Source: Coniosporium tulheliwenetii (taxonomy: Eukaryota > Ascomycota > Dothideomycetes). Taken from it: a stretch of DNA of 64,000 bases. Positions 24,346 through 37,279 of the stretch are shown here, in pieces. The notes beneath the pieces are model-generated. The model did not search any database. It was not told where the DNA came from and worked only from the letters and a program-made list of their open reading frames with translations. The stretch is from contig JAPDRP010000024.1 of assembly GCA_030247845.1 (NCBI GenBank), forward strand, positions 186,001 through 250,000. Direction: 5' to 3'. The position numbers and the translations under genes are program-made. Each line of letters opens with the position of its first letter. Positions within the stretch are counted from its first letter, which is position 1.

Positions 24346-26961
24346 TCAAGCAGACCCACTAGCAGCTCTGTCCTTCTCTCTCGCAGCCGCAGATCTCTCG
24401 CCCAATCTCAGCGGTAAAGGTGGAGCGCCCTTGATGTCTTCCGTAGCTGCAGACGGCGCCGACGTGTTCGGAGCCTTGCCCCACCCCGTCTTACGCTTTT
24501 CCGACGCCCAAGTTCCCCAGGAGGACAAGTAGGCGCCAGCACGGGACGAGGCCGCTTGGACTGAAGCTTGGGCATGGGATAGGTCTGGTGCTTTGGGGAC
24601 TGTGTCACGTGGTTAGTCGGCTTTCGGATCGGGGGTATAGGTAGCGAAGGAGAGTAGAAAGGAGTGGGTTCAAAGGGAGTCACATACACCTCACACCTCC
24701 CATCGGCGACTTCTCGCTCGGTGAAGTCGGCGGCGACGTTCCTGCAGCAGCGGCTGCGGCCCTAGCCTCCTCGTGCTTCCTGCGCTGTGCTTCCCGCATC
24801 GCCTCGATATCCGCCCACAGGTTATTGAACGCCGTCGAGACCTTCTTCTGCCCCGTGACGAGATGCTTGCCCACGACCTCACGGCCGACCTGGAAGCGCT
24901 CGTCAAGATGCAACTCCGCGACCTGCTGTGCGAGTCTCCTCTGCACGTCCTCGATCGTTAGACCGCCGGAACAGGGGTGGCTAGGGGGTACGATGTCGAA
25001 GAGATGCGAATCGGTGAACTTGTCGAAAAGCCGGAAATTCTCCGTCTTCATCCACGCGTCGATCCAGTCGGCGCCAAATTCGAGGGCGGGATCGCCCTCT
25101 ATGCCTCCGATTGCAGCCTTGGGGTCGTCCCTGTGCCGCTGGAGGTAGAGGCGGCATTTGATGGATGAGAGGAGGGCGAGGAGGTATTCTTCGAACTGGA
25201 GGCGGATGAACTCTTCGCTACCGGAGTAGCCCATTGTCTTTGGTCGGCTGGGGTTGGACTCATCCCAGGTTTCGTTCACGGCTTGCGTGATGAAGTCGAT
25301 CCAGCGGCGGTCGGGTGTTGTGAGTGTTAGAGCTGAACGAAGGGAGGGTGATGAGATGTGTATCGTATCTTCGTCAAGCTGCGAAGGTGACGGAGTTAGT
25401 TAATGTTTCGAAGGGCTTGCCACAATTGAGTTTTCGATTGGTGCACCCGCTCAAGGCGCCAATACTGGGCGTGAACTTGGGATGTACCCCTTCGCGAGAT
25501 CGTAATGCAATACAAATCGTGCCAAGGCTGTAGAAACCCTCAGTTGCACTATAGCAAGGAGCTTCCATGCCACGAGCCGCCGGAGAGTGCAAGTTTGTCT
25601 GGCTCCTCGTCCACACCAGGCAAGTCCAAACGAGATTGAACTGATTAAGACTGAAAAGTAGGATAGCCCTACAGCCGAAGAATTAGAAACAACTCACATT
25701 AATCAAAATATCACTATACCGATCCTTCTGCTGCAACAGCAACGAGTTCGTCGAGCCCACCACATAACTCTTTGTCCCATAATCCGCCAGCAGATCCAGC
25801 TGCTGCAGCGGCGTATACGGGCCAAACAGGCTTCCCTTTCCAAAAATTTGTAAGGGCAGCCCCATGTACGAGAGCAGCGAGGCGCGCTCGCTGGTGCGTA
25901 GAGATGTCGGCATGACTAGGGACTCTTCGTAGGAGTTGAACGCTGGATCCGCGCAGTCGTGGAGGTTCCGTATTAGGCCGGGGATTAGGGATATTAGTGA
26001 GAACTGGAGCATGCAGAGGCGCTCGCAGTGGGAGCCGAAGAAGAGCATCTAGGTAAGTTAGTAGGGGCAGATCTGGAGCGGTGGCCTGGGGATCTACTTT
26101 GGGCTGTAGGAGACAGCATTTGAATAGCACAAGCGTTTGGTATTTGAACTCATGGACGAGCTCACGGAGTGATAGTCCTAGAACGTCAGCGTAAGCCAAG
26201 ACGAAGGCTAGCCAGAGATACACATACCGAAATACTGATCCCTCTCATCAACCTGCTCGCGAAAGCTCTGCGCAAGACTCTCCTGAAACCTCTACACACC
26301 CCATTAGCCCCTTCCCCCTCCAAAAAACCACCCTTCCACAAACCCACCTGCAAAATATCCAGATCCGTAAAGTCTCTAGCACCCGTCAACATCACCCTAC
26401 CCCCTTCCCACCCCCTCCCTACGTACCTCTGCCTAAACCACGCCCCCGTCACAACCGCCAACCTCTCCCTCACCATCCCAAAAAACTGCGGAGCGTCCGA
26501 AATAACCACAACAGCCTTCTGCACCGTCGATCTCGTCACCTCCGGCGGTCTACTCTTCAACTTCGCCGCATCCAGCTGGCGCGTACACGAGATGCCGAAT
26601 AAGGAAGTCGCGGGGCTGTCGGCGGTCGCGGAGTGGCGGAGCGTGAAGTAGGAGAAGTCTTCTGTGGAGCTGCGGAGGGGGTCAGCGCATGAGATAGCGC
26701 GGGGGAGAAGGGAGGAGGGGAGGGGAGGTACGCGTGCGCGCCGTCGGTTAGGGCCATGAAGGGGAGGAGGGGCCATTCGTTGTCGGCGGCCGGGTCGGTG
26801 CCATCGGGGACGCCTATCCAGGTCTCGACTTCGGGGCCTCTGCAACATATTAGTGAGCTGTTGTGGGCACGCAAGTGAGCTTGGGCGCAGGGGAGGGCAG
26901 ACCGGGCGTGGTGGAAGTCTACAATGCACACGATTGGGGTGAAGGGCTTGCGAGGAGGCAT
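24346..26961 (-). CDS. AVL9: AVL9 family (DENN-like) late secretory pathway protein
   Basis: Seven exons were traced. They start at an ATG at 26961 (MPPRKPFTPIVCIVDFHHAR) and continue at 26839 (GPEVETWIG...WPLLPF). Further exons carry EDFSYFTL, RFQESLAQSFREQVDERDQYF, LSLRELVHEFKYQTLVLFK and MLFFGSHCERLCMLQFSLIS...LLADYGTKSYVVGSTNSLLL. The sixth begins LDEDTIHISSPSL, and a short last exon (24560-24346) holds AGAYLSSWGTWASEKRK. These blocks are diagnostic of the Avl9 family, remote relatives of DENN-domain proteins. They act in exocytic transport from the Golgi and in polarised growth. The first intron has a GTCTGC donor, so it is the least certain; the others have standard signals and keep phase. 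The gene lies in tandem with HOG1 upstream. Confidence 0.9.
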
Positions 26962-27526
26962 TGGGGGTATCAATATGTCTTGTTAAGCATTGACGGTGCG
27001 CGGGTATAAATCTATATGGTTTATGCGCTTTGGTGGCTTGGATTAAGGTTATGGGAGCTTGTCGTCGAGGTCAGCCCTACGGAGCTAGCCAGCTGTCGTG
27101 GCTGTTCTGCGGATCTCGAACGATCTGCCGTTGAACGTGTGGCTTGCGTGGCTGATCGAAGCAGTTCGACGCAAAGGAGCTTTCATTAGAAGCACGCATC
27201 AGTTTTGTCATCATGCAACGTAGTTTGCCATTTAATTCTATAATTTGTAGTAACCGGCAATGCACAAGGTAGACGCCACAGCCCACGTTGCTCGCCTCAA
27301 CTCTCCTGACCACACCACGCGCCGCTCACGTGCAAATCCAATGAGGCATGTCTAAGCAATCGATGGGAAGGCGAACAAGCATCCAACACGATGGGTAGCA
27401 GAAATTTGAGCCGTAAATGAACCGGGTATGTGTCCGGATAAGCCTGCAATGCGGCGTGGGTGCGGGGAGGAGACATAGGACTGTTGCCGCCTCTGTGGGA
27501 CTCTAGACACTTGGGTATGAATGCGG
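26962..27526. promoter_or_regulatory. AVL9 promoter and HOG1 3' flank
   Basis: About 565 bases between two minus-strand genes. It includes an AT-rich run (27190-27250) and no believable gene. Open frames on either strand lack family resemblance and splice support. Confidence 0.5.
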
Positions 27527-29020
27527 CTAGCTACCATTCTCGACGTCGCCCTGGTTTTGCGCATCTACGTTGTGGTAGTCCAGGATCTCGGAGTACCTAG
27601 TGTCCATCATTAGCTCACAGTCCGTAGTAAGATCTGCGCAAGGAGGGGTCTTATAACGTACATCATGATTTTCCACGTATCAACGGGTAGATCTGCATCA
27701 TTGAAAGACCAATCGAATTTTTCCTCGGCGACGGGCTCATCTGTAGGGTCGTGGTACGGAGCAAGGTATGGATGAGCAAGAGCTTCGCCGGCGCGGACGC
27801 GCTTCTTTGGGTCGAACACGAGCATCTTCTCTAGTAGATCAATTGCTGGCGGAGTTAGCAAGCGCACAACTTTTCAGGAAAATATGTCCTTACCCATTGG
27901 ATCCGCATTCTTGAACTTGTTGCTCAAAGGCTGGCGTTCGCGCTTCGGCAGGGATTGAACAAATCGCAACGTCTGAGAACGCCGGTCAGTAAACGTCAAG
28001 CTGGCCGGCTACCACTGTTGCCCACATTTTCACTGCAGATAGTCTGGATAACATCGTCTGGCGGGGTGCCGAGCAGCTCGGTGATGATCGAGAATTGATT
28101 CACGTGATCCTTGCCCGGAAATAGTGGCTTGCCTTCCAACATTTCGGCGAAGATGCAACCCGCACTCCAGATGTCCACCTCCACGTCGTATTTCTGCCAT
28201 GTAAGCATAATCTCCGGTGCACGGTAGTAGCGAGTGGAGACATAGCCGGTCATCTGCGGATCCTGGATACGCGCCAACCCGAAGTCGCAGATCTTGAGAT
28301 CGCAGTTTTCGTTTACGAGGATGTTGCTGGGTTTGAGGTCGCGATGCACAACACCGGCAGAATGAACGTATTTGAGCCCTCGCTAGATGCTGTTAGACTC
28401 CGGCCGACGCTTATGGTAGGCCTTCCGCTTACGAGTATCTGGTAGAGGAAGTACTGGATGAACTGCTTCTCTAGCGGCCTGGAAGTGAGGAGTCGGTGGA
28501 GATCGGTACCCAAGAGTTCAGTGACGAAGTAGCTGGCCGACAAGTTAGCGGGACAGTCTGTTGGCGGGAGCTGACCCGGCGTACATGTCTTCGAGGGGCG
28601 AGATGAAGATGTCGCTAAGACTGATGACCTTCAAGCTTTTAGCCCCTTGTTCCCCAACACACACTGTTGTACACTAACATTTTCGTGCCGGAGGTGTTTC
28701 AAGAGCTTCAGCTCGCGGTATGTTCGTTTGGATAAGACCGGGGTGCTGAACGGTTTCATGATCTTCTTCACGGCCACCGCCTGACCGGTGAGCTGGTCTT
28801 TGGCCGAACTACATGTTTGTATTAGCCTGGCGAACACATGAAGACCAAACGTGAGTCCTACCAGACCAGGCCGAAGGCGCCCATGCCAACAGGCTGCAAA
28901 TCGGTGTACCTGAAACCGTCGTCAATTGCCTGTTCCATTTGCCCACAGGCGGTGAATCCATTACCGGCTCGTTATCTCGAACGTGGTGCCGAAGATTTGG
29001 GCACGCACAAATTCCGCCAT
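27527..29020 (-). CDS. HOG1: Hog1-type stress-activated MAP kinase
   Basis: Nine exons were traced from ATG 29020 ([19 protein letters not shown]) to TAG 27527. The glycine-rich loop MGAFGLVC is split by an intron. AVKK carries the ATP lysine, [10 protein letters not shown] is the catalytic loop, DFGLA binds metal, and the activation loop has T171-G172-Y173, the TGY of Hog1/p38 kinases. The docking region, the [28 protein letters not shown] stretch (shown here in two parts: [16 protein letters not shown] and [12 protein letters not shown]) and the [15 protein letters not shown] end match the fungal Hog1 family over its full length, about 358 residues. It transmits osmotic, oxidative and cell-wall stress from Pbs2 to nuclear targets. 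Every intron keeps phase. One donor is GTTAGT and one GTACGC, so small border shifts are possible. Confidence 0.95.
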
Positions 29021-31360
29021 GTTGACCGCTTAGTGTGGTTGTGCTGCGAAACGCTGGCCGTCGACGTATTTTGGGTTTGCGCGGGTTCGAGGGGCGGTTT
29101 ACAGAGTGCTACTTTCCGATGAAGTCGCTGGAGTGTTCAGTGCTAATGTCTGTCAGAATAAAGATTTTCGCCGGCGCGGATAGCGTCCACTTTCTGGGCG
29201 CAGGCGGAGGTAGCTCAGTGATTTGCAATCGGGCTAGACGCACTTTGGAATAAACAGTGGGTGAAAGGCGAGGCACAAGTCTCCGACCAAGGGTGAAGTG
29301 GCGGCCTGTGTTTGCTGGGACAGTCTTCCGCTCGGTTAGCGACCGAGACCGCGACGCCGGCGTCTGTTTGGGGTTATTTGTGGATGCTGTTTGGGATGTG
29401 GGATGGCAATTGCAAGCACAGCGACGATCGTTGCCCACAGCGGACGACAGGTGCGGTGGGCTGCTGCTGCTGAAAGTGGATGAGATGGGATTGCTCCGTG
29501 AGCGGGAAGCCGGAGATCACGACGATGGAGGGGCGCGCAATCACCTGCGCATCCACACACCAAAGCTGGGCAAAGTCCTTGCAGCGGAATAAGAACCCTG
29601 GCACTCTTGTTTTCCCATGGTCAGACGTCACCAGAGCACTGTTTGGCAGTGGGATGTGGCTTGTGCTAACGCCTTCCAGCAGGCGCTCGTGGGCCGAGCT
29701 CAGCTCAATCCCGTCTGCTCTTGAGTACAAGCTGTATGCGATTGGACCAGCTCGTTGCCTTTAAATTTCAACTTAAAACCTCTTCTGATACTACAGTACA
29801 CGTAGAGCGCCAACAAGCTTGCACCGTGTCTTGTTGTTCATTGCGCTGGCACGACGGCAACGCTTCTTCGATCGATACCCGCCACGCTTTGAAGACGATC
29901 AGCGATGCGCAGGACCCATCCTGGGGCCTGCTAACTCGGGGTACCGCAGCTGAACGTGCTGAATGGAAAACGACAAAACAAGCTGACACAGTATGAGGGA
30001 CCCCAGTCCTGCCGCTGTAGTTGGAAGAGTGCTCGTGCAGGCAGTGTTACAGATATGGGCTACAGACCAATATGTAAAAACGTGGTGAATATGCCAAGAT
30101 GTTTGAGGTTTTCAAACAGGCCTCTTAGCTTCGTGGCATGCTGAGCCAACGGCTACTTGCTCCTGCAACGGTAGGTGTCTTCCAAATCTTCAAACTAGAA
30201 GTGGGACTGGTCACTAAAACTCTTGGGTGGTTCATCAGTCCAGCGGTGCAAGGGAGACGAAAAAGAGTAAAATACAACTGCGGTTTCGAAAAGGTACCAC
30301 TGTCTATGTCTAGCAAAGGCTATCGACAAAGTCTTTCAAGAAGGCGCCTGCTAAACCTTTATCCCGAATATAGCTGCCAGCGCAGACATTTTGAAGCTGG
30401 ATCAGTGGAATGAACAAGGAGCGACTAACTGGCATGTGCCACTGGAATCGTAACTACGCCAAGAGCACATGTGTGTGATGCATGCTTCCGTGAGTGCGCT
30501 CGGGCGTATCATGGTGCTAGATCTGATACCTGAGTTAAGGGTCTGATGCTGGTATATGATACTGTCGTAGACAAAGCTGAAAGTCGCTGATTGTCTCTCG
30601 CCATCAAAATGCGCGTTTAAGGACGAGTTTGAGATGTGTTGCTGAGGAAGGAGCAAGAGGCGTGCATGTCTTGCTTGCTTGTTCGTGAGGAAGGTGCTTC
30701 GGCTGCGCCAGCCTCGATGAGAGAGAGGCTGAACAACTCCGCATCCATTCATCATCTCGGGCCAGATCAACCCTCCTCGCTGGATCCAACACCGCCAGAT
30801 CCCCGCGTAACTGCAGTCGTCCTTGACTCCGAGCCATCGCTGTTTTCATCACCAGAGAGCTGCAGACATCCTCTGTGACGTGCATCCGGGCCTCCACACT
30901 GTCGCAAGGCAGCTTGCTGCGCACAGACTCCCCTCGCGCGAGACGGCAGGGCACTACTGCACATCACCGGCGAGGTCAGTCCACGGCGGATTCGATCACT
31001 ACCTCTGCACTCCGAGTCTCAAGCACGAGCTGTCGCTGCTGGAGGAGGCTCTCCTCCGTACACTCACGACTGGACACCAGAGCTTGCGTTGCTTTGTCGA
31101 GCTCGGCGCTTCATCCGCGCATCTTGGACGACATCATAGCTCCCGCCTGCACTCGGCCAACACCGAGAATCCGCCCACCGCATCTAACCGCCAGCATTGA
31201 GCGCTTCGAAGCTCTATATCAGCTTAAGGGCATCGAAGTCCACATCGAGCAGAGTCCCACGAGAGCGGCATCGCGTCGCGACCCACTGGCGCTAGCCACC
31301 TCACCCTACACCGCCAAGACACGGCCTCCGCTGCGGTAATCGCAGCGCTCTCAAGTCAAC
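29021..31360. promoter_or_regulatory. Long divergent intergenic region between HOG1 and the G-alpha gene
   Basis: This 2.3-kb stretch separates divergently transcribed signalling genes. No open frame shows domain resemblance or good splice sites. The bases right of about 30,700 are C-rich on the plus strand and probably form the G-alpha leader; those near 29,021 are the HOG1 leader. A short block near 29,210 (ggaggtagctcagtgat) resembles a tRNA A-box, but no cloverleaf follows. Confidence 0.5.
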
Positions 31361-32705
31361 ATGGGAATATGCATGAGCTCCAACGGCGGCGGCGAAAACA
31401 ATGGAGAGGAGGGCAAGAAGCGGAGCCAACAGATTGACAAGAAGCTGGAGGAGGATTCGCGGCGCCTACGGAGGGAATGCAAGATCCTACTCTTAGGTGG
31501 GCCGTCTCAACACCACAACCAACCCGGTATGCATGGCTAATCGTATCGCCCAGGCTCCGGCGAAAGTGGCAAATCCACAATCGTGAAGCAAATGAAGATT
31601 ATACATCAGAATGGCTACTCGGCGGAGGAACTCGCCATGTACCGGTTGACCGTATACAAGAACGTCATCGACTGTGCAAAGTCACTCATTGGAGCCATGA
31701 GGCAGTTCGACATCGAGCCAGAGATTGAGGGGAATGATATATACTGCGACTATCTCATGGAGTACACCGTGGATCCTGATCCAGAGAAGACATTGGAGCC
31801 GAAGGTCGCCCAGGCTGTTACTTCCGTATGGAAAGATCCTTGCGTGCAGAAAGTGTTGGAGCACTCAAGCGAGTTCTATCTCATGGACTCAGCACCATAG
31901 TAGGGATCGCCCGCGTCTTGGGTTGCGCGACAAGGTGCTGACACTTTCAAGCTTCTTTGACGAAGTAGGACGAATATGTGCGCCTGACTATACTCCCAAC
32001 GAGGCAGACGTTCTTCGAGCGCGCACAAAGACGACAGGTATCTACGAGACTCGCTTCACAATGGGCCAACTCAGCATACAGTAAGTGTCGAGCTACCGAA
32101 CGGACTATTCGCAGTACTAATTTGCCGTGACAGTATGTTCGACGTCGGCGGTCAAAGAAGTGAGAGAAAGAAGTGGATCCATTGCTTCGAAAATGTGACT
32201 TCAATCATCTTTTGCGTCGCTTTGAGCGAGTATGATCAAGTCTTGCTTGAAGAAAGCAGCCAGGTATTTCGTCCAACCTGTGGCTCACCAACAGAAACGA
32301 CTAACCGTAGCAATTAGAACCGCATGATGGAAAGTTTGGTACTTTTCGACTCAGTTGTTAACTCCAGATGGTTCATGCGCACCAGCATTATCCTTTTCCT
32401 AAACAAGGTCGATCTGTTCAAGCAGAAGCTTGCGAGGTCTCCTTTAGGAAACTACTTCCCTGACTACTCCGGAGGCAACGATGTCAATCGAGCAGCGAAG
32501 TATTTGCTTTGGAGGTTCAACCAAGTGAATCGAGCTCACTTAAACCTATACCCTCAGTAGGTCTGTTTTGATAGCGATCCTCTCCAGTGCTAACCACGTG
32601 ATCAGCCTTACCCAAGCGACGGACACATCGAACATCCGCCTCGTCTTCGCCGCTGTAAAGGAGACCATCCTGCAGAACGCGCTGAAAGACTCGGGGATCT
32701 TGTGA
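31361..32705 (+). CDS. GPA3: Heterotrimeric G protein alpha subunit, group III (GNA-3/GanB type)
   Basis: Exons are 31361-31496, 31554-31899, 31952-32080, 32134-32263, 32318-32556 and 32606-32705, making 359 residues in phase throughout. MGICMS gives a myristoylation glycine and a likely palmitoylated cysteine. The GTPase boxes are present: GSGESGKST (from residue 46), RARTKTTGI (switch I), [12 protein letters not shown] (switch II), NKVD, and a C-terminal TCAT-like TQATD. The tail KDSGIL lacks the cysteine that pertussis toxin modifies in group I subunits. Group III subunits couple nutrient-sensing receptors to adenylyl cyclase and cAMP/PKA, controlling germination and growth. CAP, the cyclase-associated protein, is the next gene on the same strand. 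Confidence 0.95.
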
Positions 32706-34000
32706 TTATTGCTTCTCTATTACTGTTCCGGCTTCCTGCTCTCTCGCGTTTGATACCAACCACCACGCCAACCACAGAAACATCACGACAATATCTCTCT
32801 TTACTAGTACCACATCGTCATCGGCAGGGATTCATACATTCTCCACGCGAGCATCGGAGTTACGGTGTACATACGGCATGTGGCTGACAGCGCAGTCGCC
32901 TGTCAAGATCGATTTGCTATCCTCTTTCCCTCGCGAAAAGTCGTTTCACACTCCAACACCCAGCGGTCCTTCCGACCACTTATTCTTAAGTGGACACAAG
33001 GCTGTTCCCATATCTCAGGCGGACTGTAAGCTACGAGCCTCTCCTTTGTAGCGTGATTGTTTCACTTCCGAAGATTCATCGGCGGTACGGCCGGCCTCGC
33101 CTGCCTTGCTTTTTTGTTTCGCTCTCTTTGGCTGTCTCGATTCCTGTTTAGCTGGAAGGAGGGGCTGTGATGATGGATGGAATGTTCTTTGGCGTTTCGT
33201 TGAGCCTTGTTTTGGTATATGGATTTCAACGCAGGGATTAGTCGGGAGCAGCTGCGGAGCCGCCATCTGGAGAGAGCGATACCTTAGGTACCGGTGTGTT
33301 GGATAGGCGGGCATGCAGTGTTGTCTGTTGTTCATGTGAATTCAAGCTTGTTGCTCTAGAGAACTTCCCAGTGCGTATGAATGAGAACAATGTTTAAGTG
33401 ATTGCGCGCTAAAGTGCTTGTTGTCGGTTACAGATTCATTCGCAACGGCGTCGCGGGTGAAGGCACAATACTGTATCGTCCTTGTGACTACTGACTTTTG
33501 TGACGTGGAGCTGGGACCGAGCTGGAGTTGTGATCATGTCGGTACTGTAATATCGGCGTTGATCCTGTATGGATTTGTCTTACCGACTTCGACACCAGAT
33601 TTCTTGAATTTGGATTCCATGCCCAGGAGACCTTGAATGGTTGATGCAGGAAAGAATTAAACTGCTTCGTTTTCTCAACCCAGCCCGATCCCAGAGTTAC
33701 GCTCTGATATGTTGTGTCGAGAGGATGCCCCAGGCCCTTGTACCAAGATAGCCGTTGGAGGCTGACAAGCATGGAGGTCAGGGGGGCTTCAGCTTCATCC
33801 CGGAGGGTCACAGCTCCAACCGGCAACCCTATCCTCCTCCCTGCACCCCATCACGCGCTCACCCCTCGACCGAATCTGTTTGCAATCGACGCTCAGTCCA
33901 ACAGCGCATTCTTCCCCGGCCTTGCACGCACGACACCCGGCAGCTGCCGCTGCACGCTTCCACCTCCGATCCTGCCTCCCTTGCTTGTGCATCAGTCCCC
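32706..34000. other. Intergenic region between G-alpha and CAP
   Basis: About 1.3 kb holding the 3' region of G-alpha and the promoter and leader of CAP. The 250 bases before 34,001 are C-rich on the plus strand, like other leaders in this window. No further gene is supported. Confidence 0.5.
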
Positions 34001-35947
34001 ATGGCGGCAAACAATATGAACAACCTCACTACCCTGATCAAACGGTGTGTCTGAAACGGCTTTTCTGTACAACCTACGCCATAGCACGGAGGCTCTCTCT
34101 GAGCTGGAAACAATGGCCGATCCATTCACCCACCGACTGTCTAAGAGTGTTCAAGTGCCGGATGACCTGCTGACGAAGCTGGTACATAGGCTGGAAGCTG
34201 CTACATCTCGCCTAGAAGACATTGCCTCCTCCACCGAACAACCCAATGGCTCCGGTCATAAAAGCTCTCCATCATCCAGCCTGCCTCAGATACCAGCTGC
34301 GGCAACAGCTCCCAACGGCGCCGCAAAAGCCTCAAAGTCCTCCACACCATCGGTACCGTCTATCGCGGCATTCGATGACCTAATTGATGGGGAGCTGGGG
34401 CAATGGTTAGAGATGAGCAAACAGATTGGTGGAGTCATAGCTGAGCAGGTGGGTCAATGAAGCTGGAGCCGTAGCACCACTGGAGAAGGCTCAAAGGCTA
34501 ATACGGTAGTCTCAGGCATCAGCAGTGTCGCAGGCCTTCAAAGCCGAAAAGCAGTTCCTTATGGTAGCTACCAAAGCCAGAAAGCCCGGCATGGAGACAC
34601 CGATGTTTATGAGCTTGCTTGAGGATCTACAGTCGGCAATCATGAGGGCTGAGAGCATCCGGGGCCCTACGTCGTCTCGAGACCCTGCCTATAGAGACCA
34701 CCTGGCAATGGTAGCAGGCGGCCTAGAAGCGCTCGGCTGGGTAACCGTGGACGGCAAACCCGCCGAGTTGGTTGCGGAGCTCTTTGGAGGTGCGCAGCTG
34801 TACGGCAATAAGGTGCTGAAGGAGTACAAGGAGAAGTGAGCAACCTGTCGCGTCAGTATATTTCCCTGCTAACAAACCGCGACAGAGACCAAACGCATGT
34901 CGAATGGGTTCAGTCCTTCTACAAGCTCTTCAAGGCGCTCATCGCATACATCAAAGAGTACCACCCCAAAGGCGTGACCTGGAATAGTCAAGGCATCGAC
35001 GCCGCACAAGCGCTCCGCGAAGTCAAGTCCGGCGACTCATCCACCACAAGCGGCTCTCCCGCACCTCCACCACCTGCGAGCGGCGCCCCGCCTCCGCCGC
35101 CACCGCCTCTTCCTACCTTTGACAACGCGGGCGGCCCACCGCCGCCTCCTCCTCCTGCAAGTAGCAAGACGGCAGCACCGGACATGGGCGCGGTCTTCGA
35201 TGACCTGAATAGGGGCGAGGCGGTAACATCGGGCCTGAAGAAGGTAGACCCTAGCCAGATGACACACAAGAACCCTTCCCTACGCGCGCAGGCGCCCGTA
35301 CCGCCGCAGAGAAGCGACAGCTCGAGCAGCACTGGACGCGGCAAGAGTCCGACGCCGCCCACGAAGCCCAAGCCGGAGAGCATGCGGACGAAGAAGCCGG
35401 CGCGGAAGGAGCTGGATGGAAACAAGTGGATAATTGTAAGCCTTACCCCACCCCTGTCTCCATCGCTATGTGCCTATACAAACAACTGCTGACATCGCCC
35501 GAACAGGAAAACTTCGACAGCCCCGAAGGCGCCGTCGAGATCGACGCAGCAATAAACCACTCAATCCTAATCTCCCGCTGCAAAAACACGACCCTCAGGA
35601 TAATCGGCAAGTTCAACGCCCTATCCCTCGACAACTCCGCCCGCACCTCCATCATCGTCGACTCCCTCGTCTCCTCCATCGACGTCATCAAGTGCCCCAA
35701 CTTCGCCGTGCAGGTCCTCGGCACGCTGCCCACCCTGATGCTGGACCAGGTGGACGGCGCGACGGTGTATCTCAGCAAAGACAGTCTTGGAACGGAGATC
35801 TTTACGAGCAAGTGTACGAGTGTTAATATTGATTTGCCACCGCTGGATGGCGGGGAGGATTACACGGAACATGCCGTGCCGGAGCAGATTAGGAGCTATG
35901 TGAAGGATGGCACGTTGGTGAGTGAGATCGTGGAGCATGCGGGTTGA
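34001..35947 (+). CDS. SRV2: Adenylyl cyclase-associated protein (CAP/Srv2)
   Basis: Exons are 34001-34044, 34190-34448, 34516-34835, 34886-35435 and 35507-35947, coding for 537 residues. The start MAANNMNNLTTLIKRLEAATSRLEDIA is read across the first intron; its heptads form the oligomerising helix that binds adenylyl cyclase. The helical folded domain follows (EWVQSFYKLFKALIAYIKEY), then a proline-rich region with two poly-Pro blocks (profilin and SH3 ligands), a WH2-like basic segment, and the beta-helical C-terminal CARP domain that binds G-actin (ILISRCKNTTLRI, KCPNFAVQVLG). CAP recycles cofilin-bound actin and links Ras/cAMP signalling to the cytoskeleton. The 145-base first intron is the longest in the gene. 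Confidence 0.94.
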
Positions 35948-37102
35948 GACGCGTGGGGGCGTACTTGATGGTTTTGAGGTGCACGAGAGCTAGAGGGATT
36001 GTATATCAGCGGGTTTGTAGCATAGACGGGGCGTCCGACAAGGGTACGGGGAATTATTGGATTCACTTTCGTCTTCTCTGAGATGCAGCAAGAATTTTGC
36101 TTCGACGTTACGTGCAATTACGCTGTCGTGGTGCGTTTGTTTATCAAAACTGATCATTCATAAAAAGGTCCTCGCGGTATTGACGGTGAGTGTCCAGACA
36201 GTCGCTCCTCCCCGCTTGACACTTGATGCTGACGGCGCTCGTCTCCCCTGGGAACAGACTCGAAGGGTAAGCTCACTTCGTCGCTCTTCCGGTGCCGTCC
36301 CAAGGTACCGCCGTAGCAGGGACGTTCCTTCCCTCCTTCTGAAGCACTGCCTCCTAACACTGCTTGGCATCCACAAGGTATTTGTCCCGCATCCTTTGGT
36401 CTCTGTCTTCTTCTTCCTTCAATCTCACATCTCAACTCTTTTTCACTCCTTGATCCTTCCTTTCAGCACCCAAGATGATCACAAGTCCTTCTGGACGCTT
36501 CTTTCCCTGCCTTCGGCCTCCTCCTCCTCCTTCACCACCTCCTACTACACGGCCGAGACTGTCCACCTCTTCTACCCTCGACTACAACACACCAAGCTCA
36601 TAGCGAAATCTTCTGTGGAGCCTCTTCTTCTCTCTTTCTTTTATCACAGGACATTTTCCCACTAGACCCAGCACGACTCGAGGATTGCTTCTTGTGCTCG
36701 GCCTCTGTCCAGCTTCTCGCCTTCTCTTGGCTCCTTGCCCTTCTTTGGCTTCTCAGGTATGAAGACATATCACTCCGCCGTGCGCTACACCGAGCCGAAC
36801 GAAGAGACACAACCTGAGCGGCTGACATCTACACCGAACCCGAAGGTCTCTAACCGATTTGGATCCTCAGCCAGCACTTTCACATCGCTTCGCTTTCCCT
36901 TCTCCACGAAGTCTCCTTTGAAGTTTCTTCTCGTTTCTTTCTTTCTTCCAACGAAGATAATTCAAGGATTGGTTCTCGTGCTCGCCCTTTCTCTCTCCAG
37001 ATTCTCAGCGTCCTTGGATCCTTGCCCTTTTCTGGCTTCTCCCTCATCAAAAGATACTACCCGTACCAAGAGATCAGTACCAGCACGACGACAACACCAA
37101 CG
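35948..37102. other. Pyrimidine-rich region with a diverged tandem repeat
   Basis: After the CAP 3' end this 1.15-kb stretch becomes strongly C/T-rich on the plus strand (about 36,370-37,060). Two imperfect copies of a roughly 165-base block occur at about 36604-36790 and 36908-37070. Each has a (g/a)aggattg..tct.gtgctcg segment followed by a ccttgccctt.t.tggcttctc segment. An open frame at 36057-36665 is low-complexity and not supported as a gene. The area looks like promoter or leader sequence of something downstream. Confidence 0.5.
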
Positions 37103-37279
37103 ATGCCTTCCGGAACGCAGACCGGACGCGCCGAATTCGGCTATTATATATCTAACATCGCCCTCTCCATCATCCTCGCCGTACAAACCATCCTCCATAG
37201 GGCGCAGTTGGGCCACCAAGTCCAAGACAGGCTGGACCGAGCAGCAGCAGCACGAGATCTTTTCCATAGACACACCTAG
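37103..37279 (+). CDS. Possible small membrane protein, 58 residues
   Basis: This short frame begins MPSGTQTGRAEFGYY at an ATG in a fair context (ccaacgATGcc) just after the pyrimidine-rich leader. It contains one hydrophobic stretch (ISNIALSIILAVQTIL) and ends in a charged Arg/His tail. It could be a complete small protein or the first exon of a longer gene whose later exons lie at 37,500-38,080. No family was recognised. Confidence 0.25.
   Translation: MPSGTQTGRAEFGYYISNIALSIILAVQTILHRAQLGHQVQDRLDRAAAARDLFHRHT

Noticed and set aside
36057..36665. A 202-codon open frame on the plus strand
   Set aside because: It is driven by pyrimidine-rich low-complexity sequence (Ser/Leu/Phe runs), with no domain, no splice support and no good start context.
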